64,000 nt of DNA from Nocardioides sp. (GTDB lineage Bacteria > Actinomycetota > Actinomycetes > Propionibacteriales > Nocardioidaceae): positions 1 to 64,000 of the forward strand of contig NZ_SSXI01000197.1 in NCBI RefSeq assembly GCF_004803405.1. Direction: 5' to 3'. Below, one piece after another: positions 63,879 through 64,000 of this stretch; the stretch's first letter is position 1; the number at the start of each line of letters is the position of its first letter. Position numbers and translations under genes: made by a program. The notes beneath the pieces are model-generated. The model did not search any database. It was given only the letters and a program-made list of their open reading frames with translations, and was not told where the DNA came from.

Positions 63879-64000
63879 CCCTGCTCCTCCCCTGACTCGT
63901 CGAAGAGGTCACCGGGCTCGTCCTCGGCAGGCTGCACCTCGGTGCCGTTGGCGCGCTGCAACGCCTCGAGCAGCTCCTGGAGCAGCTCGAGCGGCAGCAG
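63875..64000 (-). CDS. jetB: JetB-like (DUF4194/MksE) protein, C-terminal fragment
   Basis: The last 41 codons of a gene run off the window edge. They read LLPLELLQELLEALQRANG then TEVQPAEDEPGDLFDESGEE, ending TGA four bases into jetC. The leucine-rich helix followed by an acidic tail is typical of DUF4194 proteins, the kite-type partner MksE/JetB of the SMC subunit. The reading stays open at the edge, so the rest is outside this window. The call rests largely on its overlap with jetC. Confidence 0.7.
   Translation of the reverse strand: MLPLELLQELLEALQRANGTEVQPAEDEPGDLFDESGEEQG

Overview
The window is GC-rich (roughly 70%) bacterial DNA with dense short-spaced operons, many GTG starts, 4-bp ATGA/GTGA gene overlaps and G/C-ending codons. 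This, with the gene families present (CGNR zinc finger, choice-of-anchor B protein, Wadjet-type SMC genes, GH43 giants), points to a high-GC Gram-positive actinobacterium. A soil Nocardioidaceae (Nocardioides-like) host is my inference, not something shown by a marker gene. I see no rRNA, tRNA, CRISPR array, transposase or integrase.

Layout. (1) 1-6318: a membrane-protein pair, then 2-hydroxyacid genes (GlcD/D-LDH-type flavoprotein, AEC permease, NAD-dependent D-2-hydroxyacid dehydrogenase, FMN L-2-hydroxyacid dehydrogenase). (2) 6394-17934: a hexaric-acid (galactarate/talarate/glucarate) catabolic island with three enolase-superfamily dehydratases, a complete TctCBA tripartite transporter, a UspA protein, 5-dehydro-4-deoxyglucarate dehydratase and 2-oxoglutarate semialdehyde dehydrogenase, plus FadR-type and LysR-type regulators. 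Two operons flanking the lysR gene carry near-matching promoters. (3) 17978-21570: TauE/SafE exporter, a fused E1 alpha/beta 2-oxoacid dehydrogenase and a VanZ protein. (4) 21593-42282: a choline/glycine betaine island. A minus-strand series runs mttB-purU-betB-betA-ABC ATPase-permease-binding protein-dimethylglycine dehydrogenase-etfB-etfA. A plus-strand series runs iclR-mtgC-mtgA-RACo-DUF1638-GFA, and metF follows on the minus strand. (5) 42401-47341: a SnoaL remnant, CGNR regulator, AEC permease, PEP-mutase-family enzyme, acyl-CoA dehydrogenase and a small zinc-ribbon protein. (6) 47356-57677: two secreted multi-domain GH43 proteins, one of 2468 residues with an internal duplication. (7) 58054-64000: a secreted LVIVD-type protein behind a structured leader, a two-TM potassium-channel-like protein, and JetC plus the end of JetB of a Wadjet/MksBEF-type system.

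How the genes work together. Hexarates would enter through TctCBA, be dehydrated to 5-keto-4-deoxyglucarate, converted with decarboxylation to 2-oxoglutarate semialdehyde, and oxidised to 2-oxoglutarate. Choline would be oxidised to glycine betaine by BetA/BetB. Betaine can then lose one methyl group by an oxygen-independent corrinoid route (MttB-like MtgB, MtgC, MtgA, RACo) to give dimethylglycine and methyl-THF. Dimethylglycine would be oxidised by the flavoprotein/GcvT fusion, passing electrons to EtfAB and C1 units to THF. MetF and PurU supply outlets for methyl-THF and formyl-THF. This pairing of an anaerobe-style corrinoid demethylase with choline oxidation genes is the most interesting system in the window.
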